Assembly (NCBI RefSeq): GCF_007830115.1
Contig: NZ_VLKP01000009.1
Coordinates: 42,272-106,271, forward strand
Direction: 5' to 3'
Origin: Aerolutibacter ruishenii
GTDB lineage: Bacteria; Pseudomonadota; Gammaproteobacteria; Xanthomonadales; Xanthomonadaceae
DNA: 64,000 nt
In this document: positions 17,026 to 26,309 of the stretch, in pieces
Position numbering within the stretch: position 1 is the stretch's first letter
Layout: every line of letters begins with the position of its first letter
The notes under the pieces: model-generated
Seen by the model: the letters and a program-made list of their open reading frames with translations, nothing else
The model's database searches: none
What the model was told of the DNA's origin: nothing
Translations under genes and position numbers: made by a program

Positions 17026-17471
17026 GGGTGCGTGCTCCGGTAGGCGTTGATGCGCGCGATGGCGCGGGACACGTCGGGCTCGCCGTAGACCACATAGCGT
17101 CGATCGACCACCACGGCGGGAATCTTGGCGATGCCCAGTCCCCAGGCATCCGCGACACCTTGATAGGCATGACCGATGCGGCGCTGCAGCGCCTCGCCGC
17201 CGTCATGCAACCGCTGCCGCACCACGGCTGCGGCCTGTTGCGGGTCGGCCGGCAGGTGCGCGGCGAGTTCGACCTCGATGCGCGTGGCCTGGTCCAGCTC
17301 GATGACCCGCACGCCGGCCGGGGCCTGCACCGGATGACGGCTGTCGGTGACGATGAGCACATCGGCGGCCGCCGCGATGGGACCGAGCAGCGCGGCGCAC
17401 AGTCCAGCGGCCAGCCTCGTGGCCAGGGGGCGCCGCGAAGCGGCAGGAAGGTTGAGGGAATGAGCCGGCAT
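17022..17471 (-). CDS. ICE protein, PFL_4709 family (TIGR03757)
   Basis: A small exported protein (149 aa) with a signal peptide (LAAGLCAALLGPIAAAADV). The fold reads as a thioredoxin-like TrbC/TraW-type domain without a CxxC: the segment GIAKIPAVVVDRRYVVYGEPDVSRAIA is the cis-Pro-like region. In F-type systems TrbC and TraW work with TraU, and here the TraU-like gene follows directly. This role is inferred from family and order. Confidence 0.8.
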   Translation of the reverse strand: MPAHSLNLPAASRRPLATRLAAGLCAALLGPIAAAADVLIVTDSRHPVQAPAGVRVIELDQATRIEVELAAHLPADPQQAAAVVRQRLHDGGEALQRRIGHAYQGVADAWGLGIAKIPAVVVDRRYVVYGEPDVSRAIARINAYRSTHP

Positions 17472-17585
17472 GTCGCGCCTCCGCGGAGTCGATGCAGACT
17501 CGTAGTCGAGCGCAACGCAGATCAGGGGACGACAAAGAAACCGAAACCGGTCAGTCCCGATTTCTCGGCGGGTCGGCGAAAGGAA

Positions 17586-17606
17586 ACGGGAGCCAATGGC
17601 TCCCGT
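17586..17606 (-). terminator. Candidate terminator after radC
   Basis: A 10-bp perfect stem (ACGGGAGCCA / TGGCTCCCGT) around one base lies 34-54 bp downstream of the radC stop on the minus strand. It is followed by a T-rich GTTTCCTTT. It may separate radC from the PFL_4709 genes. Confidence 0.5.
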
Positions 17607-17639
17607 GGTGATGACATGAATGCGCGTCCGCTGGTGCTG

Positions 17640-18134
17640 CTACAGCAAGCCGGCTTCGGCGAACGAGTACGGGCTGCCCTTGCCGACGATGAAGTGATCC
17701 AGCACCCGGACATCGACGGTGGCCAGGGCACTCTTCAGCCGCTCGGTGATCGCACGATCAGCGGCCGAGGGCTCGGTGTTCCCCGAGGGGTGCTGATGCG
17801 CCAGGATCAGCGCCGAAGCGTTGAGCGCCAGCGCACGCTGGACCACCACCCTCGGATACACCGAAGTCTGGTCGACCGTGCCCTTGAACAGCGGCTCGAA
17901 GGCGAGCACCTGGTGCTGGTTGTCGAGAAACACGACGGCGAAGATTTCGTTCGGCTCCGCGACCAGTTTCAGGCGCAGGTAGTCGCGCACGGCGGCGGGA
18001 CTGCCCAGCGCTGGACCGGCCTTGAACACGCGGTTCTCCAGCAGGGTGATGGCCTGCCGGATGATCCAGTCTTCGTGCTGGGCGGCGATCAGGGTGAGCG
18101 ACTCCGGGCGGGAGTCGGCGATGACGAGAGACAT
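17640..18134 (-). CDS. radC: RadC/JAB-domain protein of ICE type
   Basis: A 164-residue RadC-like protein consisting of the JAB/MPN metallo-domain. It contains the full metal-binding motif: an early Glu in [11 protein letters not shown], then [14 protein letters not shown] (HxHPSG...S..D, about residues 112-125). The N-terminal HhH domain of chromosomal RadC is missing, as is usual for ICE and phage copies. The start at 18134 has GGAGG at ideal spacing. RadC function is not established despite its name; ICE copies are common beside transfer genes. Confidence 0.85.
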   Translation of the reverse strand: MSLVIADSRPESLTLIAAQHEDWIIRQAITLLENRVFKAGPALGSPAAVRDYLRLKLVAEPNEIFAVVFLDNQHQVLAFEPLFKGTVDQTSVYPRVVVQRALALNASALILAHQHPSGNTEPSAADRAITERLKSALATVDVRVLDHFIVGKGSPYSFAEAGLL

Positions 18135-18232
18135 GGCGAACCTCCAATGGATGAGATCGGAGGGCGCCTGCCCCTGGAGGGCAAACCCTCCTGGGGACGA
18201 TGGGGATGGAACAGGTGACGAGCGGGCATCCA

Positions 18233-18250
18233 CCACCGCGGGTGCGGTGG
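18233..18250 (-). terminator. Hairpin between the Dsb-like gene and radC
   Basis: CCACCGC-GGGT-GCGGTGG forms a 7-bp stem about 80 bp beyond the Dsb-like stop. A second one, GGAGGG-CAAA-CCCTCC, is at 18176-18191. Neither has a T tract, so they may act as weak terminators or mRNA ends only. Confidence 0.25.
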
Positions 18251-18329
18251 CTGTTCGCGTCAAGGGATGCGATGCGAACGGGTTTCGATCAACGCGGACG
18301 AGCCGCGCCGCAGCCTTGAAGATCGATGG

Positions 18330-19073
18330 CTACCTGGGCATGTCACCGGCAACGCCGGCGGGCATGTCTGGGGAATGGGTGGGTTCGGCTGCGGTCGTGC
18401 TGCCGGCGGCGAGCAGGTCGATGGCCGACAGCAAGGCATCGCCTTCGACGGGGCCGTGCAGCAGAAGTGTCTTGCCGGACTCGCGGTCGCGCAGTTGCAA
18501 GGCCGGCGTGGCCGCGATGCCCTGCTGTGCTGCTTCCACCGCCTGGGCACGGATGACGGCATCGGGGCGCTCGCTGTCGAGACAACCCCGCATGGCTGGC
18601 GTGAGGCCGGGATAGCGCAGGCCCTCCGGCAGGCCCTGGCCGTCGCCACGGGTGTTCGAGTAGAGCCACGCCACGGCCTGCCAGAAACTGGCATGTCCGC
18701 CCGTCTCGCCCGCGCACTCGGCCAGGCGTGCCTCGGCAGTCGCGGCCGGCTCGTGCATGGACAGCGGCAGGTGGTGCCACTGCCAGTTCACCTCGGGATG
18801 GGCGTCGATCCAGCGCTTGAGCGCGGGGAAGTAGGCCCGGCAGTACGGACACTCCAGGTCGGCGTACCCGACCACCGTGAAGCGCGCATCGGCACGGCCA
18901 TACAGCCAGGGCGGGCCGGCCGGTTTCGGCACTTCGGACCCGGCGGCGGCCAGGGGCATGGACTCGGTTGCCGGATGCGGCGCGCGCAGCAGCATCCACG
19001 AGGCCACCGCAATCGTCACCACGATCAGCAGACCGATCCAGGGATGACGGCGGGCGAAGGAAGGCATGCGCAT
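18330..19073 (-). CDS. DsbG/DsbA-like thioredoxin-fold protein of the transfer operon
   Basis: A membrane-anchored or exported protein of 247 residues, with hydrophobic WIGLLIVVTIAVASWMLL near the start. The thioredoxin fold follows with the redox motif CPYC in YADLECPYCRAYFP (about residue 75) and a cis-Pro loop in GIAATPALQL (about residue 195). It is likely to catalyse disulfide formation or isomerisation in the cysteine-rich Tra proteins. ATG 19073 has GGGAG upstream; a second ATG two codons later is possible. The gene is 14 bp after traC. Confidence 0.82.
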   Translation of the reverse strand: MRMPSFARRHPWIGLLIVVTIAVASWMLLRAPHPATESMPLAAAGSEVPKPAGPPWLYGRADARFTVVGYADLECPYCRAYFPALKRWIDAHPEVNWQWHHLPLSMHEPAATAEARLAECAGETGGHASFWQAVAWLYSNTRGDGQGLPEGLRYPGLTPAMRGCLDSERPDAVIRAQAVEAAQQGIAATPALQLRDRESGKTLLLHGPVEGDALLSAIDLLAAGSTTAAEPTHSPDMPAGVAGDMPR

Positions 19074-19086
19074 CGTGTCGCTCCCG

Positions 19087-21975
19087 TCAGGCCAACGTGT
19101 CCAGCGCCAGAGGTTCGATGCCCCGCGCACGGTCGATCTTCTCGGCCACGCGGAAGGCGGCATCCAGCTCGCTGATGCCGTGCTGCTGCATCAACTGGAA
19201 GCGTTCGGCCTTCTCCTCGGGCTCGGTCATCGCCATCGCCAGGTAGAGGCTGGGCGGCACGGCGCGAAACAGCACCTCCATCGACTTGGACAGGATGACG
19301 CCCTCGCTGAACTTGCCGGCCTCCTTGCGGGCCGAGAGCATCAGCGCCTTCTGCGAAGCGTTGAGTTCGCGGAAGCGCGCGATCTTCTCGACTTCATCGG
19401 GCGGCATCGACAGGCAGATCCACCACTCGATCATGTTGAGCATGGGCTCGGCCGCTTTCGGCAAGTCGTCCAGGTTCTGCGTGGCGAGCCAGAACCAGGC
19501 GCCGAGCTTGCGCCACATCTTGGTGATCTTGACCACGTAGGGCGCGAGCAGCGGGTTCTTCGTGATGATGTGGCCTTCGTCCGTCACGTTGATGATCGGG
19601 CGGCCCAGGAACTGGTCGCGCTCGGCGATGCTGTTGACGGTGTTGATGAGCGAGATGTAGGCAATCGAGAGTTGAGCGTTGTAGCCCTCGCGCGCGAAGG
19701 TGGCCAGGTCCACGATCGTGATGTCCGCCTCGGGCCACGGCGTGCCCGACCGGTCGAACATCTCGCCGTCCACGCCCTGGCAGAACATATCCATGGCGTC
19801 GGCCATTTCCAGCAGCCGTGCACGCCGCATCTCCGGCAGCGTGGCGTCGCGGGCGCGCTCGCGCAGCGCGTCGCGCACATCGCGCGTGAGCACCGTGCGC
19901 TTGTCCGCCACGCAATGTTGGGCCGCATCGAGAATGCACTGACGGATCAGGCTGCGGTCGGCGCGCGTCATGCGCGCTTCTTCCTTGTCCTCGCCGCCGG
20001 TAATCATCAGCCGCGCAGTGATCTCCAGCTCGCCGAGCACGTCGCGCTGCTCATCGCCTTCCACGGCCATGCCGGCATCGGTCTGGTCTTCGTCGAGCGC
20101 ATCGGCGTCCAGCGTCTGTACCTGGCTCGGCGTATCGACCAGCCGCCAGGCGTCGGCGAACGGAGCCAGACTGACGCCCGCGCCCGGCGCGAGCTTCACG
20201 CGATGCACGGTGAGGCCCAGCCGTGCCGCGAAGTCGCCGAACAGGCCGAAGCTGTTGCCCGCCTCGACGATGAACAGGCGCGGCCGATAGATCGCCGTCA
20301 CCTGATTCAGGATGTTGTTGAGCGTCGCGCTCTTGCCCGACCCCGTGGGGCCGAACAGGAACAGATGCGCGTTCATCTGCCGGTCGAGGCGGTTCAACGG
20401 ATCGAACGTGATCGGGCCGCCGCCGCGGTTGAAGAACGTGATGCCGGGATGCCCCGTGCCCTGGCTGCGGCCCCAGACCGGCGCCAGGTTCGCCGCGTGT
20501 TGCGCGAACATGAGCTGGGTGTACCACTGGCGCTTGTCGGCAGCCGGATCGAACACGCACGGCAGCCAGCGCAGATAGCTGTTCAGCGGCGCCACCTCGT
20601 CCTCTTCGCGTACCGGTTGCAGGCCGGCGTTGAGCATCACGTTGACGAGCTGCAGGCCGCGCGCATCGAGCTGGGCCAGGTCGCGGCCGCGCAGGTAGAA
20701 CGCCAGCGCGCCACGGTAGAGCTTGTGCGCGCTGCCGATCAGCCCGCGCGCCTGCTGCACGTCCTGCCGGGTCTGCTCCGAGGCCAGGGTCTCGCCGACG
20801 GCCTTCCTGGCGAGGTGGTTGAGGTGCGCCTCCAGTACGTCCTGGGGTGTGGCGACCAGCGTCAGGCACATCACCGTATCCTCGGGCATCTGGTCGAACA
20901 GCGCGTTCATGGCATCGCCGCCTTTGCGCGTCTCACCGGTCAGATGGCCGGTCGCCGGCGGCGTGCGCAGACGATCCATCACGATCACCCGATGCGGCAT
21001 GCCATCGAAGAACCACAGGCCGTTGGGCACGTCCGAACGTGGCTGGCCGAAGAACAGGCGCTGCGCGAAGTCGGTGCCGCTGGCGAGTTCGATCTCGCCC
21101 TCCTCCCGCTCTTCCGGGTAGCGGGTCAGCGCGTAGAAGCGTTCCCGATCTTCGGCAGTGGCGCCGAGCAAAGTCGGATTCGGGTTGAACCAGCGCAGCA
21201 GCCAGGCGTGGATGTCCGCCGCGCCGAGACGCCGGGCTTTCACGCCGGCATTCGCCAGCCCGCCGACGAGGCGGTCGCAGATCGTCGTCAGCGCCTGCTC
21301 GGGCGACTGGCCGCGCCGCGAGGCCGGGGCCGCGGACGTGCTGCGGTAGACGACCATGCGCACGCGCCGGACCTGGCCGCGCCAAGGCAGGCGCGTCACG
21401 GCAGTATCCTCGAACAGGCCACCCGGCTTGGCGATGGCCCGCAGGTGATGGGCGAAGAAACGCAGGTAGAAGTCGCTGAATGCGCTGCCTTGCGCACGCG
21501 GCTGCAGATAGTTCGCCAGGGAGCGCAGATAGTTGTCCCAGTCGGCCTCGTCCTGGGCGTAGAGCTGCACCACCCAAGGGTTGTCGTCCAACTCGTCGAA
21601 GGAGTCCTGCAGGGCGTTCTCCAGCGCATCGCGCGCCTGCCATAGCCAGGCCATCTCGCGGCCCTCGGTGCCGACCGGCGCCAGTTCGAAGAAGGCCGCC
21701 ACCGACTGGCCGTCTTCCAGCAACATGCACTTGCTGCCGGGCAGGTACTCGACCCAGGGCAGCAAGTCCGCGAACGACGGCGCGACGCCATAGAGCGCAT
21801 CGTGGTCGGCCTGGGTGGCCGGTCTGCGCCGGCCCCGGCCGAGCGCGCTGCCCGGCTCGGCGACACCCTGTGCCGCCAAGGCCGTTACGTGCCGTGCCCA
21901 GGCATCATCGGTCGCATCCGCGGCGTCAGCAGGCGATGCGCCGGGCTTGCGTGACCACGGCAGCGACCAGGCCAT
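19087..21975 (-). CDS. traC: Conjugative transfer ATPase, VirB4/TraC family (PFL_4706, TIGR03744)
   Basis: The main secretion ATPase of the mating apparatus, 962 residues. Walker A is FGPTGSGKSATLNN (about residue 543) and Walker B lies in the later ITIVDLATFAREG / NVTDEGHIITKNP region. The C-terminal TraG/P-loop segment FWLATQNLDDLPK is typical of VirB4. The long N-terminal half is the TraC-like inner-membrane-associated domain. Start and stop overlap neighbouring genes (TGATG with the lipoprotein gene), so it is an internal operon gene. Confidence 0.93.
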   Translation of the reverse strand: MAWSLPWSRKPGASPADAADATDDAWARHVTALAAQGVAEPGSALGRGRRRPATQADHDALYGVAPSFADLLPWVEYLPGSKCMLLEDGQSVAAFFELAPVGTEGREMAWLWQARDALENALQDSFDELDDNPWVVQLYAQDEADWDNYLRSLANYLQPRAQGSAFSDFYLRFFAHHLRAIAKPGGLFEDTAVTRLPWRGQVRRVRMVVYRSTSAAPASRRGQSPEQALTTICDRLVGGLANAGVKARRLGAADIHAWLLRWFNPNPTLLGATAEDRERFYALTRYPEEREEGEIELASGTDFAQRLFFGQPRSDVPNGLWFFDGMPHRVIVMDRLRTPPATGHLTGETRKGGDAMNALFDQMPEDTVMCLTLVATPQDVLEAHLNHLARKAVGETLASEQTRQDVQQARGLIGSAHKLYRGALAFYLRGRDLAQLDARGLQLVNVMLNAGLQPVREEDEVAPLNSYLRWLPCVFDPAADKRQWYTQLMFAQHAANLAPVWGRSQGTGHPGITFFNRGGGPITFDPLNRLDRQMNAHLFLFGPTGSGKSATLNNILNQVTAIYRPRLFIVEAGNSFGLFGDFAARLGLTVHRVKLAPGAGVSLAPFADAWRLVDTPSQVQTLDADALDEDQTDAGMAVEGDEQRDVLGELEITARLMITGGEDKEEARMTRADRSLIRQCILDAAQHCVADKRTVLTRDVRDALRERARDATLPEMRRARLLEMADAMDMFCQGVDGEMFDRSGTPWPEADITIVDLATFAREGYNAQLSIAYISLINTVNSIAERDQFLGRPIINVTDEGHIITKNPLLAPYVVKITKMWRKLGAWFWLATQNLDDLPKAAEPMLNMIEWWICLSMPPDEVEKIARFRELNASQKALMLSARKEAGKFSEGVILSKSMEVLFRAVPPSLYLAMAMTEPEEKAERFQLMQQHGISELDAAFRVAEKIDRARGIEPLALDTLA

Positions 21976-22409
21976 CAGTAGTCCTCCACGCGCTCGCCCG
22001 GCATCGCGTACTGCACGCGCTGGTAGAGCGGGAACACCGTGCTGTAGCCGGGCACCGGAACCGGGTCGGTGCCCGCCAGGTGCGGGAACACGTACATCAC
22101 CAGGTCGGGGTTCGGCAGGCGGTGGAACTGGCGGTAAATCTCGTTCTGCGCGGTACGGGTGTAGCGCGCCTGCATGCCGGGCGTTGCCTGCACAGCGGCC
22201 TCGGTCAGCGGCCGGCGCAGGCCCTGGCGCGCATCGAGCAGTTGCCGCGCGGCCTGGCCGCCGCCCGCGCTGCCGCCGGTCTCCCGATGCCAGATGTCGA
22301 GCATGGTGCTGTCGCCGTGCGGCAGCAGCTTCTCCTTGCTGGTAGCGCAGCCGCCGAGCAGGGTGGCCGCCAGCAGCACGGCGGCCGCGTCAATCCAGAT
22401 CCGAGGCAT
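21975..22409 (-). CDS. Conjugative transfer lipoprotein (TIGR03751)
   Basis: A 144-residue lipoprotein: signal LLAATLLGGC gives a clear lipobox with the acylated Cys near residue 21. The mature part ends with YQRVQYAMPGERVEDY. It lies between the TraB-like and TraC genes, where TraV-like or TIGR03751 lipoproteins are found, and probably belongs to the outer-membrane core complex. It overlaps the upstream gene by 20 bp. Confidence 0.82.
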   Translation of the reverse strand: MPRIWIDAAAVLLAATLLGGCATSKEKLLPHGDSTMLDIWHRETGGSAGGGQAARQLLDARQGLRRPLTEAAVQATPGMQARYTRTAQNEIYRQFHRLPNPDLVMYVFPHLAGTDPVPVPGYSTVFPLYQRVQYAMPGERVEDY

Positions 22410-23823
22410 GGGCTTCTCCGGTGCGGTGGTGGACCCGACGCCCCTTGGCGTCGTAGTCGATGTCGAGCGGCTGCTCCAGATGCACGGCCACCCTGGCGCC
22501 GGGCTGCACGTAGACCGCCGCGAAGGCCTGGCCGTAGAGCTTGTTGACCCAATCGGCCATGTCGCGCACGCCGCCCGCGAGGATGCGGCCCATCGCTTCG
22601 TTGCCGCTGATGCCGACGGTGCCCAGCGAGCCGTTGCTGTTGGCGACCACGGCCACGCTGCCGTTGTCGGACTTGATGAGCGAGGCCGCGCCGGCGCCGG
22701 CCGCGGTGATGAGCGCCTGACTGCCCAGGTACTGCTGGGCGTTGCTGCGCCGCTCGCCGCTGACGCAGGGAATGCCGTAGGGGTCGCTGATCCAGCCCAG
22801 GCCGCCTTGGATGCTGGCGCCGTTGTGACCCGAGTTGCCGCCGCTGCTGCCGCCCTTGCCGCTGTCCTCCGGCACCGTGCGGATGGTGCCGTCCTGGAAC
22901 ACGAACGTGACCGAGCGGATTTGCCCGCGCACGCACGAGAGCGTCCAGTCGCCCGAGGCCGTGCCGCTGACCACGGCGCCGGCCACGTCGGGGATGTCGA
23001 TGCCGTTGGCCGTGAGGTTATCCGGGCCGATCAGCACCTTGAACGGGTACGGGTCGTTGACCGTTCCATCGATCGGCACGCGCCCGATCAGCGCCGTCAT
23101 GGCAATCGAGCCCATGAGCGTCGAGTTCGACGGCACGATGTAGACCGCCTTCGTGGAGGCACCCACCGCGCGGCTGCCGACGTCGGCGACCGATTCCACT
23201 GCGGCCGACAGGCTTTTCTGGCCCGGCCCGAAGCTCAGGGGAAAGCTCGGCTCCTTGCTGCCGTTCCTGGCGTCGACCTTGGCATCGTCGGGCTCGACCC
23301 ACTGCGTGCCACCGGCGCCGCGGTTGAAGCGCTGGCCATCACCCTCTTCCAGCCCCAGCCCGACGGGCAGGTCGGACGGGCCACCCTTGCCGGCAAGGCC
23401 GTCCAGTTGCCGCTGCAGATCCTGCAGCAGCAACTGGGTCTGCTGCCTGTCGCTGGCCACCTGGGTGCGCTCCTGCTCCAGGCGATTGCGTTCGCCTTCC
23501 AGCGCGCTCTGGATGCGTTGGTCGATCGCGCCTTCCCGCGCACGCAGGCGCTCGTTCTCGGCCTTGTGCTGCTTGTTGTCGCCGAGCGCGCTCTGCAGCT
23601 CGGTGCGCAACTGCTTCACCTGGGCCACCAGCGTGGCGACGGTATCGCGCGGCGTGTCGCCAGCGATGCCCAGGGCTTTCATCTCCTCGGGCGTGAGCGT
23701 ACCGGCCGCGCCCTTGGGGGCGGGCTGGCCGCCGGGGGCGCCGGAGAACAGCTTGATGCCGACGAACACCAGCAGCAGCGCCATCGGGATCAGCAGCCAC
23801 TTGAGCAGCGGATTACTCTTCAT
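22390..23823 (-). CDS. traB: ICE protein, PFL_4705 family (TIGR03752), TraB/VirB10-like
   Basis: A 477-residue channel protein. One N-terminal transmembrane helix (WLLIPMALLLVFVGIKLF) is followed by a coiled coil of about 90 residues (65-155). The C-terminal domain contains NSTLMGSIAMTALIGRVP and the glycine-rich segment DSGKGGSSGGNSGHNG. The layout (one TM, coiled coil, beta-barrel-like TrbI domain) is that of TraB/VirB10 proteins spanning inner and outer membrane. It overlaps the TraK-like gene by 11 bp. Confidence 0.87.
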   Translation of the reverse strand: MKSNPLLKWLLIPMALLLVFVGIKLFSGAPGGQPAPKGAAGTLTPEEMKALGIAGDTPRDTVATLVAQVKQLRTELQSALGDNKQHKAENERLRAREGAIDQRIQSALEGERNRLEQERTQVASDRQQTQLLLQDLQRQLDGLAGKGGPSDLPVGLGLEEGDGQRFNRGAGGTQWVEPDDAKVDARNGSKEPSFPLSFGPGQKSLSAAVESVADVGSRAVGASTKAVYIVPSNSTLMGSIAMTALIGRVPIDGTVNDPYPFKVLIGPDNLTANGIDIPDVAGAVVSGTASGDWTLSCVRGQIRSVTFVFQDGTIRTVPEDSGKGGSSGGNSGHNGASIQGGLGWISDPYGIPCVSGERRSNAQQYLGSQALITAAGAGAASLIKSDNGSVAVVANSNGSLGTVGISGNEAMGRILAGGVRDMADWVNKLYGQAFAAVYVQPGARVAVHLEQPLDIDYDAKGRRVHHRTGEAHASDLD

Positions 23824-24727
23824 CGCGCGCTCCTCCGGTCGAGCCGGCCGCGGCGGCCGGCGGCAGGTTCACGCTGGCGTCGATCGGGCTCAGCGCCGGC
23901 AGCAGCGACTCGGCCAGGCCGTGGCCGCGCGTGACCAGGTAGAGCACCGTGGTGTCGGACGGGGTGCCGGCCGGCCCCAGGTTCGGATGCTGGAAGGTCG
24001 CCGCCACGAAGTTCCCCTGCAGGGCGCGCGGGTCGAGTTCGAGCCAGCGCGCGGCGGTGTTGGTGAGTCGCACGGCCGTCACCCACTGGTCTTCCAGGCG
24101 CCACGCGGCCAGTGCCCGCGCGTGCACCGGCAGCGTCGGCAGCAGGGTTTCCAGCGCGAGGCCACGGCGCAGGTTCACGCGCCCGATGCCGGCGAGCGGC
24201 TCGACGGTGCGCAGCGGCGCGTACAGGTTCTGTGCGGCATGGCGCGTCAGCACGACCGGTACCGGCGTCTCGCGCCGGGAAACGGATTTGTCTGCGGGCG
24301 CGTCGGCCTGCTCGTCCGCGCCGCTTGCCGCACCGCCGCCGTAGCGCTTCGCGGGGGCTTCCGCTTCCACGATGCGCACCGGCTCCAGCGGCGCCTGACC
24401 GTCCTTCGCCGGCTCGGCGGCGATGTCGAGCAGGATCAGCGCGCCGGATTCCACGTCCTGCAGTTGCAGCCGCGTGGGCGGAATCGGCTCGCTCGCCCGC
24501 AGGTAGATCGCGCCGCCGGCACTCTGCACGCGCAGGTGGTCGCCGACGCTGGCCGGCACGCCGACGCGCACATTGCGGTCGATGAAGACCACGCGCTCCT
24601 GGCCGACCACCAGCGGCACCGGCAGGGGCAGCCGCTCCCAGCGCAGGATTTCCACGGCCTGGCTGGCCGGCACGACACCGAGGATCAGCAGGACGCCGGC
24701 CAGGGCCGACCAGTTAACGGGCTTCAT
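23813..24727 (-). CDS. traK: ICE protein, PFL_4704 family (TIGR03749), TraK/VirB9-like
   Basis: An exported protein of 304 residues. The start at ATG 24727 has AGGGAGA upstream and overlaps the previous stop (ATGA). The signal peptide is LAGVLLILGVVPASQAVE. The body has secretin-like short beta segments (VVGQERVVFIDRNVRVGVP), in line with TraK of the outer-membrane core. A longer open frame upstream is antisense-like and overlaps the TraE-like gene, so it is rejected. Confidence 0.85.
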   Translation of the reverse strand: MKPVNWSALAGVLLILGVVPASQAVEILRWERLPLPVPLVVGQERVVFIDRNVRVGVPASVGDHLRVQSAGGAIYLRASEPIPPTRLQLQDVESGALILLDIAAEPAKDGQAPLEPVRIVEAEAPAKRYGGGAASGADEQADAPADKSVSRRETPVPVVLTRHAAQNLYAPLRTVEPLAGIGRVNLRRGLALETLLPTLPVHARALAAWRLEDQWVTAVRLTNTAARWLELDPRALQGNFVAATFQHPNLGPAGTPSDTTVLYLVTRGHGLAESLLPALSPIDASVNLPPAAAAGSTGGARDEE

Positions 24728-25416
24728 GGGGAGTCTCCCTGCAGATGGCCGGAGGCATTGGCGGGCACGCCGGCCTCGGTCGGCGTCGGCGACGGTTCGA
24801 TGCGCTGGGGTGCGCTGGCGTAGCAGTCCAGCGCCAGGCCGAAGGGGTTGCGCTCGGGGTCGATGTCCAGCCGGACGACCTTGATGGGGTAGCGCACCAG
24901 GGCGCGCTTGACCTGCTCGGAGCCGTAGTATTCGTCCGCGCTCACGTCGAGCGTGACGATCCAATCGCGGTCGGAAACCACCTTGACGCGCGTGGCCGGA
25001 GCGTCGCCATAGCCGCGGCCGGGAATCTCGTAGATGCCGCGCACGCGCTGACGCAGCTCGCCACTGGCGCGCCGGTACTCGTAGTCCTGTTGCAGGAAGG
25101 CCCGGCAGCTCGGCGTCAGGTAGGCCGACAGCGCACGCAGGTTGCGCGGATAGTCCTCTTCGCCGTTCGTGGGCCAGCGCTGCATCTGCTGCCAGATGTA
25201 GAACGAGAAGGCATACACGCTCTCGGGCGGCACGTCCCACCACTTGCGCGTGCTGCCCGAGCGCAGGTCCGGCGGCACATGGATGGTCAGACTCTTCGGC
25301 GCACTCCACCAGCCGAAGCCGAGCAGCAGCGCCACCACGAACAACGCGCCGGCCCCCAGGCGCAGCGTCTTCAAGTGCGCCTGCAGGTGCGCAACCTCGT
25401 TCTTGAAACGGCTCAC
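24724..25416 (-). CDS. traE: ICE protein, PFL_4703 family (TIGR03746), TraE/VirB8-like
   Basis: A bitopic inner-membrane protein of 230 residues: a short cytoplasmic start (SRFKNEVAHLQAHLKTLRL), one TM (GALFVVALLLGFGWWSAP), then a periplasmic domain with FSFYIWQQMQRWP and an NTF2-like pattern. The GTG start at 25416 is chosen for its AGGAGG at 8 nt; the frame continues upstream without any signal. It matches TraE/VirB8 assembly factors. Confidence 0.85.
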   Translation of the reverse strand: MSRFKNEVAHLQAHLKTLRLGAGALFVVALLLGFGWWSAPKSLTIHVPPDLRSGSTRKWWDVPPESVYAFSFYIWQQMQRWPTNGEEDYPRNLRALSAYLTPSCRAFLQQDYEYRRASGELRQRVRGIYEIPGRGYGDAPATRVKVVSDRDWIVTLDVSADEYYGSEQVKRALVRYPIKVVRLDIDPERNPFGLALDCYASAPQRIEPSPTPTEAGVPANASGHLQGDSP

Positions 25417-25495
25417 TGAACTACCCTCCTGTCGCTGACGCGACATCCTCCCCGAGGGAGGTTCGCGCGCCCTTCGGGCGGCCGTGCGGGCGCGC

Positions 25496-25906
25496 TCATG
25501 GCGCACCTCGATCGGCGTTGCGCCGGGTCGTCCAATAGCCCGAGCGGGTGATGAGGCGCTGGCCGCCCAGGAGCGCTGCCAGCGCCGGGTGCCGCAATGC
25601 CAGCCGCCACTGGAGCTGCCGGTACAGCCAGGTGTCGGGCCGGCCGCGCTTCTGCGCGCGCAGGAAGCCGCCGCCGACGAAGACGCCCAGCGCGATGCCG
25701 GCGACGATCAGGGTGGGCACCATGGCGATGGTGTGCGTGAGCCAGGCCAGCGGCAGGCCGAGCGCGAACCCGGCTGCGGCCGACAGGCCGGCGCAGATCC
25801 ACAACTCGTCGGCGGTCAGCCCGCGCACGACCACGGGCTGGCGGTTCAGCCGGTGAGGCAGGAAGGTCACCAGCGTGTCGCGCGGGGTCTCCGAAGGGAC
25901 GGCCAT
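25496..25906 (-). CDS. Conjugative transfer protein TIGR03750 (TraL-like)
   Basis: A 136-residue membrane protein: VTFLPHRLNRQPVVVRGLT at the start, then two adjacent hydrophobic helices (about residues 35-55 and 60-80), and a basic C-terminus. The order TIGR03745-TIGR03750-TraE is standard, and this small two-TM protein corresponds to TraL. An 80-bp gap with two GC-rich hairpins separates it from the TraE-like gene. Confidence 0.8.
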   Translation of the reverse strand: MAVPSETPRDTLVTFLPHRLNRQPVVVRGLTADELWICAGLSAAAGFALGLPLAWLTHTIAMVPTLIVAGIALGVFVGGGFLRAQKRGRPDTWLYRQLQWRLALRHPALAALLGGQRLITRSGYWTTRRNADRGAP

Positions 25907-25918
25907 CGCTTGCCGCCC

Positions 25919-26287
25919 TCACAGCACGCCGGTGGCCTTGGTGAGCAGCCAGATGCCGACCACCAGCAGGATCGCGCCCACGGCGACCGTCAGGCCGAAC
26001 TGGCCCCAGGTGGCGCGGCCGGTGTGGATCTCCGAATAGCGTGTGTAGGCGTGATAGCAGACACCGACGAACATCGAGGCGACCACGAGCAGCGCGATCA
26101 GCAGCACGATGTCGTAGCCGTAGTTCTGCAAGGTCTGCAGGATGCCGCTGCCCTGGCCGCGCGATGGGTCTTCCATGGTCGGCAGGCCCTGCGCGAAGGC
26201 CGACAGCGGCAGGCCCGCGAGCGCCAGCGGCAGCAGCGGAGCGGCGATGCGGGACGGAATGCGATGGGGTGTCGGTGGCGTGTTCAT
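25919..26287 (-). CDS. Conjugative transfer membrane protein TIGR03745 (pilin-like)
   Basis: A 122-residue protein with a long signal (IAAPLLPLALAGLPLSAFAQG) and two hydrophobic helices (YDIVLLIALLVVASMFVGV, then LTVAVGAILLVVGIWLL). The small size, cleavable leader and two helices fit a VirB2/TraA-like pilin or pilin relative. The role is inferred. Confidence 0.8.
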   Translation of the reverse strand: MNTPPTPHRIPSRIAAPLLPLALAGLPLSAFAQGLPTMEDPSRGQGSGILQTLQNYGYDIVLLIALLVVASMFVGVCYHAYTRYSEIHTGRATWGQFGLTVAVGAILLVVGIWLLTKATGVL

Positions 26288-26309
26288 GGCGTATGGCCCT
26301 TCGTGACGG

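Noticed and set aside
19066-21645. Plus-strand open frame of 859 codons opposite traC
   Set aside because: It is a GC-rich shadow of traC with no domain and typical antisense composition (many His, Arg, Gly).
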